The position numbers and the translations under genes were made by a program. From assembly GCF_038004425.1 (NCBI RefSeq), contig NZ_JBBORC010000001.1:2395001-2459000 (forward strand): DNA of 64,000 nt, read 5' to 3'. Below the pieces are notes generated by a model that made no database searches, was not told the origin of the DNA, and worked only from the letters and a program-made list of their open reading frames with translations. The stretch is from Solibacillus sp. FSL W7-1464. Its GTDB lineage: Bacteria > Bacillota > Bacilli > Bacillales_A > Planococcaceae. Every line of letters begins with the position of its first letter. The stretch's first letter is position 1. Of this stretch, positions 37,182 through 47,229 are shown in pieces.

Positions 37182-37601
37182 CTAAATGTAAAACATATAG
37201 CCGTCGGATACTTCATTATTTGTATACTTTGCCAAATCGTCAATCGTTGTTGTATCCAACACATTTTTTACTGCATCGCGAATACGCATCCATAATTCAC
37301 GCTGTGGCGCCTCTTCATTTTCTATTCCTTCAACTGGCTGAATCGGCCCTTCCAATACACGGATGACATCAGCTGCAGAAATTTCATTTGGCTTATGTGC
37401 CAACATATAGCCGCCATATGCGCCACGGACACTTTTCACAAGACCTGCATTGCGCAATGGTGACACCAACTGTTCTAAATACGCTTCAGATAAGTCTTTA
37501 TCCGCAGCAATTTGTCGCAGCGGAATCGGTCCTTCACCATAATGCTTTGCCAATTCAATCATAATCGTTAAACCGTAACGTCCTTTAGTCGATATTTTCA
37601 T
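37182..37601 (-). CDS. cymR: Rrf2-family regulator CymR
   Basis: A 139-residue Rrf2 winged-helix protein (MKISTKGRYGLTIMIELAKHYGEG; recognition part YLEQLVSPLRNAGLVKSVRGAYGGY). It lacks the Cys triad of IscR, as CymR does. CymR with CysK represses cysteine uptake and synthesis genes. It lies 25 nt before the cysteine desulfurase gene and divergent from rarA. Confidence 0.88.
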   Translation of the reverse strand: MKISTKGRYGLTIMIELAKHYGEGPIPLRQIAADKDLSEAYLEQLVSPLRNAGLVKSVRGAYGGYMLAHKPNEISAADVIRVLEGPIQPVEGIENEEAPQRELWMRIRDAVKNVLDTTTIDDLAKYTNNEVSDGYMFYI

Positions 37602-37732
37602 CGTTACACCTCTTATTCTCTAGTCCTTTAATATTATTCATTATAACACAACTCCTTTTAAACCACTCGGAAATACTTTATGATAATTAACAATAGCCAT
37701 TTTATTCAACTGAAAAAAGGAGCGAAAAAATT

Positions 37733-39013
37733 ATGCAAAATGAACCGCTCGCCTATAAAATGAGACCTCGTACAATTCGCGAAGTAGTTGGTCAGCAGCA
37801 AATTATTGGACCGGCAACACCATTGTTTAAAATGATTGAAAAAGGACATGTACCTTCGATGTTGTTATACGGGCCACCCGGGGTAGGAAAAACCTCGATT
37901 GCAAATGCAATTGCCGGCAGTTCAAAAATTCCTTTCTTTGCACTGAATGCAACACATGCCGGGAAAAAAGATATTGAGCAAATCGTGATGGATGCGCGAA
38001 TGAGCGGTAAAGTCCTCTTGTTTTTAGATGAAATCCACCGATTCAACAAACTCCAGCAAGATACATTGCTGCCGCATGTTGAAAACGGTTCAATCGTCTT
38101 AATCGGGGCAACTACGGAAAATCCATTCCATGACGTAAACCCTGCCATCCGTTCACGCTGCGGGGAAATATTACAGCTAGAACGCTTAACAGGTGCTGAT
38201 ATCATCCAATTGCTCAATCAGGCATTGGCAGATAACGAACGCGGACTTGGCCATTTAGAAATCGATATTACCGAACAGCAAATCGAAAAAATTGCCAATG
38301 CTTCAAATGGCGATGCACGTAAAGCATTGACCTTGCTAGAATCGGTCTATTATGCTTCTGATGAAAAAGACGGGGTAACTATTATCAATGATAATGCAAT
38401 CGATGCATTAGCAAGACGGATCGGGGTTTTCGGGGATAAAGGCGGCTCCCATTTCTATAACTTATTGTCAGCTCTTCAAAAGTCGGTACGGGGCAGTGAT
38501 CCTAATGCTGCGCTCTATTATTTGGCTCATTTGCTCGAAAATGGGGACTTGGTTGCGGTATGTCGAAGACTGCTCGTCATGGCATATGAAGATATCGGAC
38601 TTGCAAACCCTGGTGTTGGGGCACATGTGCAGGCAGCAACAGAAGCAGCCGTGAAGCTCGGGTTGCCGGAAGCGCGAATCCCTCTCGCAACCGCTGTCGT
38701 TGAAATGTGTTTATCGGACAAATCGAATTCAGCCTACCAAGCTTTGGATGCGGCGATTGCAGCAATCCATGAAGGAAAAACCGGCGATATCCCGAACCAT
38801 CTGAAGGATGCCCATTATGCTGGTGCTGCAGCACTCGGTCATGTCGGATATAAATATCCGCACGACTCCCCTATCGGAACATTCGGGGGCTGGGTACAAC
38901 AGCAATATTTACCCGATGAACTTGCAGAAACCGAATTTTACAAGCCCGTCATTGCAGGTGAAGAAAAAAGAATGGCCGCCATATACGAAAAGCTGAAATC
39001 CTTTAAGAAATAA
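37733..39013 (+). CDS. rarA: Replication-associated recombination protein A (AAA ATPase)
   Basis: A 426-residue protein with Walker A (GPPGVGKTS), Walker B (LFLDEIHRF), sensor 1 (LIGATTENP) and the C-terminal tetramer domain (AHVQAATEAAVKLGLPEARIPLA). RarA/MgsA acts at stalled replication forks. AAAGGAGCG precedes the ATG. Confidence 0.93.
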   Translation: MQNEPLAYKMRPRTIREVVGQQQIIGPATPLFKMIEKGHVPSMLLYGPPGVGKTSIANAIAGSSKIPFFALNATHAGKKDIEQIVMDARMSGKVLLFLDEIHRFNKLQQDTLLPHVENGSIVLIGATTENPFHDVNPAIRSRCGEILQLERLTGADIIQLLNQALADNERGLGHLEIDITEQQIEKIANASNGDARKALTLLESVYYASDEKDGVTIINDNAIDALARRIGVFGDKGGSHFYNLLSALQKSVRGSDPNAALYYLAHLLENGDLVAVCRRLLVMAYEDIGLANPGVGAHVQAATEAAVKLGLPEARIPLATAVVEMCLSDKSNSAYQALDAAIAAIHEGKTGDIPNHLKDAHYAGAAALGHVGYKYPHDSPIGTFGGWVQQQYLPDELAETEFYKPVIAGEEKRMAAIYEKLKSFKK

Positions 39014-39032
39014 GCGGCATTTATAAAGTACA

Positions 39033-39074
39033 AAAAAAGAGTCATTTTCAACTCAATGAAAATGACTCTTTTAT
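39033..39074. terminator. Bidirectional terminator
   Basis: AAAGAGTCATTTTC and GAAAATGACTCTTT form a perfect 14-bp stem between rarA and the converging hypothetical gene. Confidence 0.9.
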
Positions 39075-39075
39075 A

Positions 39076-39570
39076 TTACTTTTCGTATGACTCAGCAAAT
39101 TGCTTGAATGCTTTTATACATTGTTCCACATTATCGGCAACAGTCAACTTTACTTCTTCGCCACTTAAGTGGTGAATACTGTTTTGAATTTCCGAAAGCA
39201 ATTCCTCATTACTTTCAGTTTGCGCGTTTGGAATACAGCTTGCACTTAATTCATATAGCTTGATTACATGTGCACGTGCATCTGCATCATCGTCTGCTAT
39301 TAAATTAGCATGCGCTAAACCTGTAAAGTATAAAAGTTTTGATGTAATATCCATATAAAGGATCCAATAAGTGTTGCTTGATGGCAGTTCCCCGTTATTT
39401 TTCGCGATGTAATCATTAAAATTATTCGCTACTTTATGCAATAATTCATCAAGCTGCTCAAAAGCTTTTGACCAATTTGGTTTCGTATCGATATTTTCAA
39501 AAACGATTCTATCCATTTTCAACTGTAGACTCGGCAAATTCAATAAATCATTTTTCATTTCAATTGTCAT
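39076..39570 (-). CDS. Hypothetical protein, 164 residues
   Basis: A soluble acidic helical protein with no motif I know. AAGGAGG is seven to eight bases before ATG 39570, and a strong terminator follows, so it is a real gene. It is not clearly linked to neighbours. Confidence 0.75.
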   Translation of the reverse strand: MTIEMKNDLLNLPSLQLKMDRIVFENIDTKPNWSKAFEQLDELLHKVANNFNDYIAKNNGELPSSNTYWILYMDITSKLLYFTGLAHANLIADDDADARAHVIKLYELSASCIPNAQTESNEELLSEIQNSIHHLSGEEVKLTVADNVEQCIKAFKQFAESYEK

Positions 39571-39714
39571 TCTATCGTCCTCCTTGCATCCCCATGCATA
39601 TTATCAATACACTTTTAACTATAGCAAAAAAAAGGAATTTTTCTGCAAAAACGAAAAAATCATTAAAATCCCGCCATATTTTTGCCATAATTAATCTCTT
39701 AATAGAATATTATG

Positions 39715-40119
39715 TCATTTGCTATTCAAAAATTCATCTGTCAAACGTGAAAAGTATTTTTCATATAATAACTTCTCGTTATCAATATAACCGATTTTAT
39801 AAACAACCATTACACCTTGTTCATAAATTTTTATTGACTGACCTGAACTGTAAAAGACCCATTTAAATGATTCAATCCATCTATCTAATCTTTTTTCATC
39901 ATTGCTTAAGAATAATTGCTTTTCATTTATGATACTGGCCATTTTCCAAAAACCTTCACTTAGCTTGAAGTTTTTCGTTAAAAAATCATATTCCGGTTCA
40001 ACAATATGATCCGTATCATATATATGGATCGTATTTAAATCGGCATCAATCGCAATTTCCACCGACCCGATCACATCATGTAAATTCAAGCCCCGGTATT
40101 CCATTTGTTGAATAACCAT
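39715..40119 (-). CDS. Hypothetical protein, 134 residues
   Basis: A soluble acidic protein with alternating beta-like segments (IGSVEIAIDADLNTIHIYD, KIYEQGVMVVYKIGYID). I recognise no family. GAAGGGAACT precedes the ATG. AT-rich intergenic DNA flanks it. Confidence 0.65.
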   Translation of the reverse strand: MVIQQMEYRGLNLHDVIGSVEIAIDADLNTIHIYDTDHIVEPEYDFLTKNFKLSEGFWKMASIINEKQLFLSNDEKRLDRWIESFKWVFYSSGQSIKIYEQGVMVVYKIGYIDNEKLLYEKYFSRLTDEFLNSK

Positions 40120-40440
40120 TTTTTAGTTCCCTTCCTTATATATTTTTATTATTTTACCACGATAATAACAACCTATAATAAAAAATGAGTAATCATTCAT
40201 ATTCTTATAGTTTATAGGAAATTTTTGTATAACTAAATATATTATGTAATTTATTGCGCAATATAGTAACTGTAACGGATGGAAAGATTAATTAGTTGTT
40301 TGTTCATTTCCACAATAAAATTATATATGAAAAAATCAGCTGAAATTATTCTTTATCATATAGCAAATATCCAATAAAAAAGGTGTGTAAAAGGGTCCGA
40401 AAACCCCTTTACACATCCTTATATTTAAAGTATTCCTCGC
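40120..40440. other. AT-rich intergenic region
   Basis: No ORF or RNA signal is seen apart from the terminator at 40376-40420. It separates tcdA from the 134-residue hypothetical gene. Confidence 0.5.
40376..40420 (-). terminator. Terminator after tcdA
   Basis: GATGTGTAAAGGGG and CCCTTTTACACACC form a long stem followed by TTTTT on the minus strand. Confidence 0.88.
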
Positions 40441-41202
40441 TTACCCTTGAACGCGTTTAATTTGGACATCTTTTAAAATCGTATTAATTACCCAGCTTGC
40501 CGCAATTAAGCCAGCAACAGATGGTACGAATGCATTCGATGATGGCGGTAATTGTGCTTTGCGGATTTCAGCTTCAGGCTTCCCGACATATTGTGCAACA
40601 TCAGGACGTACGACAATCGGGGATTCATCTGAAAATACAACAGTTACACCTTTTTTAATGCCTTCTTTACGAAGTTTTGTACGAATTACCTTTGCCAGTG
40701 GATCTGTATGCGTTTTTGAAATATCGGCAATTTGGAATCGTGTCGGATCCATTTTATTGGCAGCACCCATGCTTGAAATAATTGGAATATTGCGTTTTAA
40801 ACACTCTTTCATAATATGGATTTTGTATATTACCGTATCGGATGCATCAATGACATAATCGATTCCTTGCGCGAAAAATTGTTCATATGTTTCTTCTGTA
40901 TAAAACATATGCATATCAATTACTTCACACTCCGGGTTGATATCGGCAATCCGTTCCTTCATAACAGCTGATTTCGATTTTCCGACTGTTGATAAATAAG
41001 CAACCAGTTGACGATTCACATTCGTAATATCCACATTATCTTTATCTACTAAAATGATACGGCCAATCCCGCTGCGTGCACATGCTTCTGCCGCGAACGA
41101 GCCTACACCGCCTACACCTAAAATTGCGACTGTCGTTTCTTTTAGTTTTTCTAATCCTTCTGTTCCAATAGCTAACTCGTTTCGTGAAAATTGATGTAAC
41201 AT
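40441..41202 (-). CDS. tcdA: tRNA threonylcarbamoyladenosine dehydratase
   Basis: A 253-residue E1-like protein with nucleotide motif GVGGVGSFAAEACARSG, DKDNVDITNVNRQ, and a C-terminal membrane-like segment (PSVAGLIAASWVINTIL). It cyclises t6A37 to ct6A in tRNAs that read ANN codons, using ATP. It sits downstream of 6S RNA and aspS, as yrvM does in Bacillus. Confidence 0.9.
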   Translation of the reverse strand: MLHQFSRNELAIGTEGLEKLKETTVAILGVGGVGSFAAEACARSGIGRIILVDKDNVDITNVNRQLVAYLSTVGKSKSAVMKERIADINPECEVIDMHMFYTEETYEQFFAQGIDYVIDASDTVIYKIHIMKECLKRNIPIISSMGAANKMDPTRFQIADISKTHTDPLAKVIRTKLRKEGIKKGVTVVFSDESPIVVRPDVAQYVGKPEAEIRKAQLPPSSNAFVPSVAGLIAASWVINTILKDVQIKRVQG

Positions 41203-41323
41203 CTAATTTTACCCCTCAATCTTTATCATTCTACTAGGCATTATAACGACATCAATTACGAGATGCAAGCAACAATATAATGACAGAAAATAGTATTTAC
41301 ATTAATTTCAGTTTATGAAAAAA

Positions 41324-41358
41324 TAAAAATACTCTTCTACATGAAAGTAGAAGAGTAA
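41324..41358 (-). terminator. Terminator after 6S RNA
   Basis: ACTCTTCTAC and GTAGAAGAGT form a perfect stem followed on the minus strand by ATTTTTATTTT. Confidence 0.85.
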
Positions 41359-41368
41359 AATTAGAAAT

Positions 41369-41572
41369 TGACGAATCCCAAATATGCCGTCTTGCTACAA
41401 CATCGTTTTGATCCCGCGTCTATAGCAAGGGGGTGCACTAATCGCAGCGTTAAACTTCCCGCTCCAGATGGGGCATGTTTGCTTCTACGGTAATAGTAGC
41501 TCCCAACGATTTATTGTTCGGTCAAAAGTGTTTAGTAACAAATATAGCGACGAACACTTCAGGATTCGTATT
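41369..41572 (-). ncRNA. ssrS: 6S RNA (SsrS/BsrA type), candidate
   Basis: A non-coding minus-strand transcript unit of about 200 nt between aspS and tcdA, exactly where Bacillus 6S-1 RNA lies. The ends pair: ACGAATCC near the 5' end (41569-41562) with GGATTCGT near the 3' end (41378-41371), giving the closing stem of a rod-shaped RNA. A strong promoter lies upstream and a terminator downstream. 6S RNA mimics an open promoter and sequesters sigma-A holoenzyme. The internal bubble was not modelled. Confidence 0.72.
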
Positions 41573-41578
41573 AATGTT

Positions 41579-41607
41579 ATATTAACACCAATATTCTGAT
41601 TATTCAA
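41579..41607 (-). promoter_or_regulatory. Sigma-A promoter for 6S RNA
   Basis: TTGAAT (41607-41602), 17 bases, TAATAT (41584-41579) on the minus strand. The predicted start, about 41572, falls just before the 5' strand of the 6S closing stem. Confidence 0.65.
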
Positions 41608-41725
41608 TCGAAAACATCTTATTCTTATAAATTATTAATATTGTACTAACTTTTTAGAAAAATATGGTACAATTTTACTTTTTAAAAAAGGTACTTCTTC
41701 CCGAGAGAAGAAATACCTTAACTTG

Positions 41726-43498
41726 TTATTTTTTTGCTGTCGTTGCGATACGTAAGCTTAACTCTTCAAGCTGTGCATCGGAAACTGGTGATGGTGCATC
41801 TGTTAATAAGCAGCTTGCAGTTGCTGTTTTCGGGAATGCAATTGTATCACGTAAGTTTGTACGGCCGGCAAGTAGCATTACTAATCGGTCAAGACCCATT
41901 GCTAAACCGCCATGTGGAGGTACGCCGTATTCAAATGCTTCAAGTAAGAAACCGAATTGTGCACGCGCTTCTTCTTCACTGAATCCTAGCAGTTCAAACA
42001 TTTTCGCTTGTAAATCCGGCTCATAAATACGAAGTGAGCCACCGCCAAGCTCATAACCGTTTAATACGATATCATAGGCTTGAGCACGAACTTCTTTAGG
42101 GTTAGTATTCATTAACTCTAAATCTTCATCGAATGGACGAGTGAATGGATGGTGAGCGGCATAATAACGACCTTCCGCCTCATCGTATTCGAATAACGGC
42201 CAATCAACAATCCATAAGAATTCGAATTTCGACTCATCGATTAAGCCTAATTCTTTTCCTAATTTTAAACGTAATGCGCCTAGTGCGTCTGCGACTACAG
42301 AAGTTTTGTCTGCAACGAATAATAATAAGTCACCAGCTTTTGCTTCTGTTGCTTGGATAATTCCGTCCGCTGCTTCTCCTTCAAAGAATTTTGCGATTGG
42401 ACCATTCAAGCCTTCTTCCGTCACTTTTAACCAGGCTAAACCTTTTGCTCCGTAACGGCCGGCAAATCCACCCAATGCATCAATATCTTTACGAGAGTAG
42501 TTTGCTGCCGCGCCTTTCACATTGATTGCCTTTACTTCGCCGCCATTTGCTACTGCGTTTGCAAATACACCGAAAGCAGATTCTTTCACGATATCTGAAA
42601 GCTGTTTTAATTCCAACCCGAAACGTACATCCGGTTTATCCGAACCGAAACGATCCATCGCTTCTTTATAGCTCATGCGCGGGAATGGTGTAACGACATC
42701 GATACCTTTTACATCTTTCATAACTTGAGTAAGAAGACGCTCATTCATTTCGATAATTTCATCCATTGATAAAAATGAAGTTTCAATGTCGACTTGTGTA
42801 AATTCCGGTTGACGGTCCGCACGTAAATCTTCATCACGGAAGCATCGAGCGATCTGGAAGTACTTTTCAAAGCCACCTACCATTAAAAGCTGTTTAAACA
42901 GCTGTGGTGATTGAGGCAATGCATAAAATTCGCCGTCATGTACACGTGATGGCACCAAATAATCACGCGCTCCTTCTGGTGTTGATTTCGTTAAAATTGG
43001 TGTTTCAACCTCTAAGAAGCCTTCAGTTTGCAGGAAGTTACGGATCGTACGTGTTACATCTGAACGCATTTTGAATGTGTCATACATAACCGGACGACGT
43101 AAATCTAAATAACGGTATTTCAAACGTAATTCTTCCGAAACTTCCGCGTTATTATCAATTGCGAATGGCGGGTTTTTAGCTTCATTAATAATCGTCAGTT
43201 CAGAAGCTGCCACTTCAATTTCGCCTGTTTTCATATTTTTATTTATTTGGGCAGCATCACGTAAAACAACTTTACCCTTTACTTCAATGACAAATTCATT
43301 ACGAATTTTATTGGCAAGTTCCAATGCATCTTTCGCCTGATCACCGAAAACCACTTGTACGATACCTTCACGGTCACGCATATCCACGAAAATTAATCCG
43401 CCTAAGTCACGACGTTTTTGTACCCAACCTTTTAATACAACTTCCTGTCCTGCTTCTGCAGCTGTTACTAAACCGCATGCATGTGTTCTTTGCGCCAT
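41726..43498 (-). CDS. aspS: Aspartate--tRNA ligase
   Basis: A 590-residue class IIb synthetase with an N-terminal OB anticodon domain ([19 protein letters not shown]), motif 2 around [18 protein letters not shown] and motif 3 [11 protein letters not shown], plus the bacterial insertion domain. TTGGAGGAA precedes ATG. It is co-transcribed with hisS, 14 nt upstream. Whether it also charges tRNA-Asn cannot be told here. Confidence 0.97.
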   Translation of the reverse strand: MAQRTHACGLVTAAEAGQEVVLKGWVQKRRDLGGLIFVDMRDREGIVQVVFGDQAKDALELANKIRNEFVIEVKGKVVLRDAAQINKNMKTGEIEVAASELTIINEAKNPPFAIDNNAEVSEELRLKYRYLDLRRPVMYDTFKMRSDVTRTIRNFLQTEGFLEVETPILTKSTPEGARDYLVPSRVHDGEFYALPQSPQLFKQLLMVGGFEKYFQIARCFRDEDLRADRQPEFTQVDIETSFLSMDEIIEMNERLLTQVMKDVKGIDVVTPFPRMSYKEAMDRFGSDKPDVRFGLELKQLSDIVKESAFGVFANAVANGGEVKAINVKGAAANYSRKDIDALGGFAGRYGAKGLAWLKVTEEGLNGPIAKFFEGEAADGIIQATEAKAGDLLLFVADKTSVVADALGALRLKLGKELGLIDESKFEFLWIVDWPLFEYDEAEGRYYAAHHPFTRPFDEDLELMNTNPKEVRAQAYDIVLNGYELGGGSLRIYEPDLQAKMFELLGFSEEEARAQFGFLLEAFEYGVPPHGGLAMGLDRLVMLLAGRTNLRDTIAFPKTATASCLLTDAPSPVSDAQLEELSLRIATTAKK

Positions 43499-43512
43499 TG
43501 TTATTCCTCCAA

Positions 43513-44781
43513 CTATTTGTTTTCTAAAACGTATTGAACAAGCTGACCGAATTCCACTTTTGTCTGATCGCCTGTTTCCATTGTTTTGACGTTTACTGCT
43601 TGCTCTTCTAATTCTGACTCACCTAATACAATGACAAATTTTGCATTTGCACGGTCGGCAGCTTTCATTTGCGCCTTCATTTTTCGATCCGAATAATCCA
43701 TATCTGCTGAAATACCTTTAGCACGGAATGAACTTACAAGCTCCACTGCTTTTAGTTTTGCCTCTTCACCCATTGCCACAACATACATTTCCAGATTATT
43801 ACCCGTTGCAATCTCGATATTTTTTGCTTCCAGTGCCAATAATAATCGTTCAATTGACAGGGCAAATCCGATACCTGGTGATTCCGGCCCGCCAATATCT
43901 TCAACTAAACCGTTATAGCGTCCGCCACCACAAAGTGTTGTAATTGAACCGAATCCTTCACCAGTAATCATAATTTCAAATGCTGTGTGGTTGTAATAAT
44001 CAAGGCCACGTACTAAGTTAGGATCAACCTCGTATGAAATGCCCAGTACATCCAAATATTGTTTTACTTTCGTGAAATACTCTGCCGAAGCGTCCGTCAA
44101 ATAATTTGTTAAGGCCGGTGCAGTTGCCATTGCCGGATGTTTCGCATCTACTTTACAGTCTAGAATACGTAAAGGATTTTTCTCAAGACGGCTTTGACAA
44201 TCACTGCAAAGCTCTCCGGCAACCGGTGTGAAGTGCTCGATTAGTGCACTGCGGTGTGCATCACGTGTCTCTTTGTCACCTAATGAATTAATGACTAATT
44301 TTAAATCAGTCAATCCAAGTGTTGTATACACATCCATTGCAAGTGCCATTACTTCCGCATCAATCGCAGGGTCAGCTGAGCCGATTGCTTCAACGCCAAA
44401 CTGTACGAATTGTCGATAGCGTCCTGCCTGCTGACGTTCATAACGGAACATAGGACCTGTATAATAAAGTTTGACAGGCTGATCTGCCTGACCGAACATT
44501 TTATGTTCCACATATGCACGTACCGCGGAAGCTGTTCCTTCCGGACGTAGTGTCAGCGATCGATTTCCCTTATCGGTAAATGTGTACATTTCTTTTTGTA
44601 CAATATCCGTTGTATCGCCTACACCGCGTTGAAATAGTTCTGTTGATTCAAACATGGGTGTGCGGATTTCGTTATAGCGGTATTTGTCACATAAATCACG
44701 AATGACACGTTCTACATACTGCCACTTTTCGGATTGACCCGGTAAAATATCCTGTGTTCCTTTAGGTACTTTAAAATTCAT
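43513..44781 (-). CDS. hisS: Histidine--tRNA ligase
   Basis: A protein of about 422 residues starting [15 protein letters not shown] at ATG 44781 behind AGGAGTG. It has motif 2 [15 protein letters not shown], HisA box [12 protein letters not shown] and motif 3 [10 protein letters not shown]. The upstream in-frame extension to 45003 lies in the T-box leader and is not coding. Confidence 0.96.
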   Translation of the reverse strand: MNFKVPKGTQDILPGQSEKWQYVERVIRDLCDKYRYNEIRTPMFESTELFQRGVGDTTDIVQKEMYTFTDKGNRSLTLRPEGTASAVRAYVEHKMFGQADQPVKLYYTGPMFRYERQQAGRYRQFVQFGVEAIGSADPAIDAEVMALAMDVYTTLGLTDLKLVINSLGDKETRDAHRSALIEHFTPVAGELCSDCQSRLEKNPLRILDCKVDAKHPAMATAPALTNYLTDASAEYFTKVKQYLDVLGISYEVDPNLVRGLDYYNHTAFEIMITGEGFGSITTLCGGGRYNGLVEDIGGPESPGIGFALSIERLLLALEAKNIEIATGNNLEMYVVAMGEEAKLKAVELVSSFRAKGISADMDYSDRKMKAQMKAADRANAKFVIVLGESELEEQAVNVKTMETGDQTKVEFGQLVQYVLENK

Positions 44782-44837
44782 TAAAAGCACTCCTCTCTTA
44801 GTTGACCAAACCAATTGCGAGCTGAAGAAAGAAGAAA

Positions 44838-45115
44838 ATAAAAAAAGCTCCCGCCCCTTGCAAAAACTGCAAGGGACGAAAGCTTGTAAATTCTTCCGCG
44901 GTTCCACCCTAATTGATGTATGACTACATCCTCTCGAATTCGGATAACGGCCGATTCCGTCTTCCCCTACTAGAAATAATTTTTTCGAGGAAACGCCTCT
45001 CAACTGTTGTTCACATGTTACATACTGCAGGAAAGATTACAGCCTATGTCTTTCCCTCTCTTTTCAGCATTGGCAACCGCTACTTGTTTGGTCATTGGCA
45101 ATGTTACTTTTGTTA
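44838..45115 (-). ncRNA. T-box leader of hisS-aspS
   Basis: On the minus strand a stem I with AGAGAG and distal arm GGAAAGA/TCTTTCC ends in the specifier context GTGAACAACAG. The canonical T-box AGGGTGGAACCGCGG (44910-44896) follows, then a terminator stem AAGCTTTCGTCCCTTGCA/TGCAAGGGGCGGGAGCTT with seven T residues. The specifier is unclear (AAC or CAA by position); a plain His (CAC) or Asp (GAC) codon is not seen there. Confidence 0.88.
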
Positions 45116-45260
45116 AATTAACACTAATCTTAATGATGTCATGACAAGTTGTCAACCATTTTCAAAAAAACGCTATATTTTTTGTCATAAATACTTTTAT
45201 AATATAAGGGTATATAGTGAAAGGGTCATTTAAATAAAATAATCTTAAAAGGAGGAAACT

Positions 45261-46874
45261 ATGAAAAGAAATAAACTGATAATAGGGTTATCATTTTTAT
45301 TATTATTCACGGCGATTGTTCCGTACAGTTTTACCGCTCGCCCTGCTCTTGCCAGCGGGGAACCGTTGTATGTAAACGCGGAAATTTTATATTTACGTGA
45401 AGGGCCCGGTCTTTCTTATCCGATACTTGATACGTTGAAAGAAGGAACTGAAATCATTTCAATTGAAAAACAAGGCGACTGGCATCACGTCCAAGTTGGA
45501 CAACAAGAAGGTTGGGTTGCGGCATGGCTTGTGAAAACAGCAAAAGTACAAAAAGACTCGTCAACCGAAAAAACGGTTATTTCACAAGTAAACGCTCTTA
45601 ATGTTCGTGTAGCGCCATCATTATCTGCTTCAGTGCTGACGAAAATCTCTTCCGGTACGGAAAGTAAATTTTTACGACAGGAAAAGGACTGGATTCAAAT
45701 TCAGTTCGGGGAGATGACAGGTTGGGTATTTGCCGAATATGTCACAGTAAAAGAAGCAAAGTCGGAAACGCCGAAAACGCCGGAAACTCCAACTGATAAT
45801 GGGCAACCGGAACAATCGAACGAACCACTGCAGCAAATTGATCCAAATACATTTACCGTCAACGTAAGCGCAGTGAATATCCGTAAAAAACCTGATTTAA
45901 CAGCCAAAAAATTAGGGCTTGCTACTGAAGGCCAACAATTTAAAGTGCTGAGCCGGGATCATAATTGGGTTGAAATTGAATATGAAAAAGGGAAAAAAGG
46001 TTGGGTATACAGTTTTTACGGAACTTTTACAAAACAATTGAAACAAAATCCTTCATCTGAAAAGGAAGAAGCGAAAAATTTTGTCACGATTATTTATAAT
46101 GGGACAAATTTAAGGGAATCCCCTTCCACTTCTTCAAATGTTGTTGTCATTGCAGATGCTGGTCATACATATCCGATAGTGGAAAGCGAAGGCGACTGGT
46201 TTAAAATCGCGGTAAATAATCGTCAGACAGCGTATGTCGCAAACTGGGTTGTTAGTGAAAACAATTCACAAGGAACCCTATCTCAAAACAATACAAACAA
46301 GGCAGCTGAACGTAAAGAAGGTACATTAAAAGGCGTAACAATTGTACTGGATGCTGGCCACGGAGGTAATGACCGCGGTACTACCGGCGTTCGTGGAACC
46401 GATGAAAAAGATATTAATATTATTACAGCTGAATTGCTCCGTTCCAAATTACAGTCAGCAGGTGCCAATGTTGTCATGACCCGTGAATCCGATATATTTG
46501 TCGATTTGCGGAAACGTGTTGCAGTGTCTCATCAGGCCGGTGCCGATGCGTTTATCAGTATTCACTATGATGCAAATGAAGACAGTTCGGTGAGTGGATT
46601 TACGACCTATTACACGAATGGTTATCAGAAAAAGCTTGCCGAATATGTACATGAAGGCCTGGCATCAAAAGTTAACTTGAAGGACCGAGGACCACGCTTC
46701 GGTAATTATTTAGTGCTGCGTGAAAACCGTCAAAATGCTATATTACTTGAACTCGGCTATTTAAGTAATCCTTCTGAAGAACGGGCCATTACTACAGACT
46801 ATTACCGGGAACAAGCAACACTCGGCATTTATCAAGGGTTATTAAACTACTTCGACGACCAGCTTGAACAATAA
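45261..46874 (+). CDS. N-acetylmuramoyl-L-alanine amidase with four SH3b domains
   Basis: A 537-residue secreted protein. A signal peptide (1 to about 31, ending ARPALAS) is followed by four bacterial SH3 repeats (LYLREGPGL, LNVRVAPSL, VNIRKKPDL, TNLRESPST) and a C-terminal Amidase_3 domain from about residue 355. The zinc motif starts DAGHGGNDRG, and SIHYDAN and ELGYLSN follow. It cleaves the amide between MurNAc and L-Ala; the SH3b repeats bind the wall. AAAGGAGG precedes the ATG. It is monocistronic. Confidence 0.93.
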   Translation: MKRNKLIIGLSFLLLFTAIVPYSFTARPALASGEPLYVNAEILYLREGPGLSYPILDTLKEGTEIISIEKQGDWHHVQVGQQEGWVAAWLVKTAKVQKDSSTEKTVISQVNALNVRVAPSLSASVLTKISSGTESKFLRQEKDWIQIQFGEMTGWVFAEYVTVKEAKSETPKTPETPTDNGQPEQSNEPLQQIDPNTFTVNVSAVNIRKKPDLTAKKLGLATEGQQFKVLSRDHNWVEIEYEKGKKGWVYSFYGTFTKQLKQNPSSEKEEAKNFVTIIYNGTNLRESPSTSSNVVVIADAGHTYPIVESEGDWFKIAVNNRQTAYVANWVVSENNSQGTLSQNNTNKAAERKEGTLKGVTIVLDAGHGGNDRGTTGVRGTDEKDINIITAELLRSKLQSAGANVVMTRESDIFVDLRKRVAVSHQAGADAFISIHYDANEDSSVSGFTTYYTNGYQKKLAEYVHEGLASKVNLKDRGPRFGNYLVLRENRQNAILLELGYLSNPSEERAITTDYYREQATLGIYQGLLNYFDDQLEQ

Positions 46875-46911
46875 ATTATTACCATTTTTAAATGCGTTGG
46901 ACCATAAACCC

Positions 46912-46950
46912 AAAAAAGCTATTTTTCTCTCAGAGAAAAGTAGCTTTTTT
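46912..46950 (+). terminator. Terminator after the amidase gene
   Basis: AAAAAGCTA-TTTTCTCT and AGAGAAAAGTAGCTTTTTT form a long stem with T run. Confidence 0.85.
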
Positions 46951-46975
46951 GCTGAGCATTAAAAATTAATTTCCA

Positions 46976-47121
46976 TTCCGGGTCGGACGCTTTCCGCGGG
47001 CGTGGCGTGAGGCCAACACCATGTTGGTCACAAAAGCGTTGCCACAGGACGTGGTGCTCTTAGCTTTTGTTCTTAAGTCTCAAGCTTCACGCTATTCCCG
47101 CTGGAGTCGCCTCCCCCTCCA
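46976..47121. repeat. Structured intergenic element, possible dispersed repeat
   Basis: About 146 bp of GC-richer DNA between the amidase and alcohol dehydrogenase genes. Ends are imperfect inverted copies (CGCGGGCGTGGCGTGA versus AGCGGGAATAGCGTGA on the other strand). Inside are the palindrome CCAACACCATGTTGG and the arms ACAAAAGC/GCTTTTGT. The composition differs from flanking AT-rich DNA. It resembles, from memory, a family of intergenic repeats in Bacillus and Lysinibacillus genomes. Only one copy is in this window. Confidence 0.5.
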
Positions 47122-47229
47122 TTCCCATCAATTTTTATAAAATATCCGTTACATAATAAAAATTTCTTCTTAACCAACGGTACTTCTATTTATAATCCAT
47201 CCTTTTTATACTACAGTTTTCCTTATCCA

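Noticed and set aside
37792-38834. Long minus-strand reading frames inside rarA
   Set aside because: They are antisense shadows of a well-conserved ATPase gene and have no ribosome sites.
41369-41572. T-box or riboswitch for tcdA
   Set aside because: No T-box motif, and a strong terminator lies between it and tcdA. Pairing ends and synteny fit 6S RNA better.
44782-45003. N-terminal extension of hisS
   Set aside because: It translates the T-box and terminator; the good ribosome site and family start are at 44781.
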